NCBI GenBank assembly: GCA_038849025.1
Contig: JAWCNE010000070.1
Coordinates: 1 to 6,096, forward strand
Direction of reading: 5' to 3'
Length of the DNA stretch: 6,096 bases
DNA from: WUQU01 sp038849025
Lineage (GTDB): Archaea; Thermoproteota; Bathyarchaeia; Bathyarchaeales; Bathycorpusculaceae
Positions 4,420 through 6,096 of the stretch are shown in pieces (within the stretch, counting starts at the first letter, position 1; each line of letters starts with the position of its first letter). Position numbers and translations under genes: made by a program. The notes under the pieces were generated by a model. That model had not been told where the DNA came from. It saw only the letters and a list, made by a program, of their open reading frames with translations, and did not search any database.

Positions 4420-6096
4420 ATGACCCGTGTGGCAGTGCTGGACTCGGATAAGTGCAAACCTAAACGTTGCGGAAAACAGTGCCACCGCTTCTGTCCAATG
4501 GTAAGAAGCCATGTTGAGGCAATTCGCTTTGAAGATACAAAGCCGCTGATTGTGGAGATGTTATGCTCTGGATGTGGAATATGTGTCAAAAAGTGTCCCT
4601 TCAACGCCATATCAATAGTGAACCTTCCAGACGAGCTGGAAAAGGAGTGCAGCCATCGATTTGGACCAAACACCTTCAAACTTTATAGGCTTCCAATACC
4701 ATCACCTGGCACTGTTTTGGGGCTTCTCGGCAAAAACGGCATAGGGAAGACGACGACGCTGAAGATTCTTTCCGGCGAGGTTAAGCCAAACCTTGGAAAT
4801 TATGAGAATCCACCCAGCTGGAACGAGCTAATAAGGTATTTTAGGGGTTCAGTTCTGCAGGACTATTTTCAGCGGATGAGCGAGGGCAAATTAAAAGTTG
4901 TGCACAAACCCCAATACGTTGACAAGATTGCAAGGGCTGTTTCTGGCAGAGTTGGCGAACTCATCCAAAAGGTGGATGAGCGAGGGGTTCTTGAAAACGT
5001 TGCTGAAAGGCTTGAGTTGAAAACCATCTGGGATAGACCCATTGAAGCCCTGAGTGGGGGCGAACTGCAGAGGGTGGCTGTAGCCGCTGCGATATGTAGG
5101 GAGGCTGACGTTTACCTTTTCGACGAGCCTTCCAGCTATCTTGACGTGAAGCAGAGGCTTGAGGTTGCCAGAGCCATAAGAAGCCTAAAAGGGGAAGGAA
5201 AAATTGTTGTTGTAGCCGAACACGACCTGGCAATAATCGACTACCTCTCAGATCAAATCTGCGTATTTTACGGCGAGGCTGGCGTTTACGGAATAGTTTC
5301 CCACGTGCACGGTGTTAGAGCAGGCATAAACATCTACCTTCAAGGCTATATACCAGACGAAAACATCCGCTTCAGAAAGGAAGCCATAATATTCCATGAA
5401 AAACCGCCAACAATAAGCTTCGGTGCGGGCGAGACACTTCTAAAATGGGATAAGGTGGAGAAAACCTACGAAGGCTTCAAACTCGTCGCACAACCCGGAG
5501 AAATAAAAAGGGGCGAAATCATAGGGATTCTCGGACCAAACGGCATAGGCAAAACAACATTTGTCAAAATATTGGCTGGTTTGGAAAAAACCGATGACGG
5601 GAAAGAGTTCAAAGAGCTGACGATAGGCTACAAACCACAGTACATTTCAGCCGAATACGAAGGCACCGTGCAAGAACTGTTAACAAGCATAGCGAAAGAA
5701 GACTTCACGTCTGGCTGGTATAAGGCTGAAATCCTCCAACCCCTTGGCATAGCCTCACTTTTAGAGAGGAACATAGCTGAGCTTAGCGGCGGAGAACTCC
5801 AGAAAGTCGCTATAGCCGCGTGCCTATCAAGAAAGGCTGAGCTATATCTTTTAGATGAGCCAAGCGCCTACTTGGATGTTGAGGAAAGGCTTAACATGGC
5901 GAGAACCATACGCCGAGTAATTGAGGCGAGGAACGCAACAGCCTTCGTTGTTGAACATGACGTTGTGGCCCAAGACTTCATAGCAGACCGTTTGATGGTG
6001 TTTACGGGCGAGCCTGGAATAAGGGGCATAGCCAACCCGCCAACAAGCCTAAGGGATGGGATGAACGCCTTTTTGAAGGAGATGAATGTAACCTTT
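4420..6096 (+). CDS. rli1: Ribosome recycling ATPase Rli1/ABCE1 (3' end outside window)
   Basis: ABCE1 splits terminated 70S ribosomes together with release factor aRF1 or Pelota, using two ABC domains and an iron-sulfur domain. The 559 visible residues show an N-terminal 2x[4Fe-4S] domain with cysteines 12, 17, 21, 25, 49, 52, 55 and 59, including CSGCGICVKKCPFNAISIVNLP. NBD1 has Walker A GKNGIGKTT (104-112), the ABCE1-specific helix-loop-helix (about 133-160), Q165, LSGGE (211-215), Walker B with E236, and H268. The hinge follows (about 285-325, VYGIVSHVHGVRAGIN). NBD2 has Walker A GPNGIGKTT (372-380), Q407, LSGGE (455-459), Walker B with E480, and H513. All catalytic positions are intact. 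The frame stays open at the right edge after NVTF, with about 30-40 residues missing compared with archaeal relatives. It has its own promoter, downstream of the microprotein terminator. Confidence 0.98.
   Translation, partial: MTRVAVLDSDKCKPKRCGKQCHRFCPMVRSHVEAIRFEDTKPLIVEMLCSGCGICVKKCPFNAISIVNLPDELEKECSHRFGPNTFKLYRLPIPSPGTVLGLLGKNGIGKTTTLKILSGEVKPNLGNYENPPSWNELIRYFRGSVLQDYFQRMSEGKLKVVHKPQYVDKIARAVSGRVGELIQKVDERGVLENVAERLELKTIWDRPIEALSGGELQRVAVAAAICREADVYLFDEPSSYLDVKQRLEVARAIRSLKGEGKIVVVAEHDLAIIDYLSDQICVFYGEAGVYGIVSHVHGVRAGINIYLQGYIPDENIRFRKEAIIFHEKPPTISFGAGETLLKWDKVEKTYEGFKLVAQPGEIKRGEIIGILGPNGIGKTTFVKILAGLEKTDDGKEFKELTIGYKPQYISAEYEGTVQELLTSIAKEDFTSGWYKAEILQPLGIASLLERNIAELSGGELQKVAIAACLSRKAELYLLDEPSAYLDVEERLNMARTIRRVIEARNATAFVVEHDVVAQDFIADRLMVFTGEPGIRGIANPPTSLRDGMNAFLKEMNVTF

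Noticed and set aside
4380..4679. Minus-strand 99-codon frame opposite the start of rli1
   Set aside because: It is the shadow of the Rli1 iron-sulfur domain codons and has no protein-like motifs; the same holds for the minus-strand frames at 659-871, 1334-1531, 2357-2611, 2753-2947, 3335-3532 and 4961-5233.
1..6096. CRISPR array, insertion sequence, tRNA or rRNA
   Set aside because: No spaced direct repeats, transposase frames, terminal inverted repeats or recognisable RNA gene motifs were seen on either strand.

Overview
The window is archaeal. The strongest marker is an Rli1/ABCE1 ribosome-recycling ATPase, a protein found in archaea and eukaryotes only. Supporting signs are TATA-type promoters, Shine-Dalgarno sites, a membrane-anchored HtrA with many N-glycosylation sequons, and heavy use of AGG/AGA arginine codons. 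The overall look, including this HtrA type next to a MacB-like exporter, resembles uncultured Thermoproteota such as Bathyarchaeia. That lineage is an impression, not a demonstration. All supported genes are on the + strand.

Region 1 (1-3059) is a tight gene string for the cell envelope. It starts with the C-terminal 350 residues of a MacB/FtsX-type ABC permease whose start lies before the window. An 8-nt overlap leads to a LolD/MacB-type ABC ATPase that ends in an unusual C-terminal zinc ribbon. After a 14-nt gap comes a membrane-anchored HtrA/DegP-type serine protease with one PDZ domain. The exporter and protease are probably co-transcribed.

Region 2 (3060-4097) has its own promoter and encodes a plant-type asparaginase/isoaspartyl peptidase (Ntn hydrolase). 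The gene has no ATG, GTG or TTG at its expected start. An ACG sits where the start codon should be, 8 nt after a GGAGGG Shine-Dalgarno.

Region 3 (4098-4419) looks intergenic but holds the most unusual item in the window: a self-contained 23-codon gene with a promoter, a perfect 8-nt Shine-Dalgarno, a TTG start and a hairpin plus T-rich terminator. Its peptide is essentially four tandem EEEEW pentads, with 17 acidic residues, 4 tryptophans and no basic residue.

Region 4 (4420-6096) is rli1, open at the window end and lacking roughly 30-40 C-terminal residues.

The recognised genes share a loose theme of protein and ribosome housekeeping: envelope export and proteolysis, disposal of isoaspartyl peptides, and ribosome splitting. 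Only the first three look like one operon. The microprotein lying directly before the ribosome-splitting factor is the observation most worth following.
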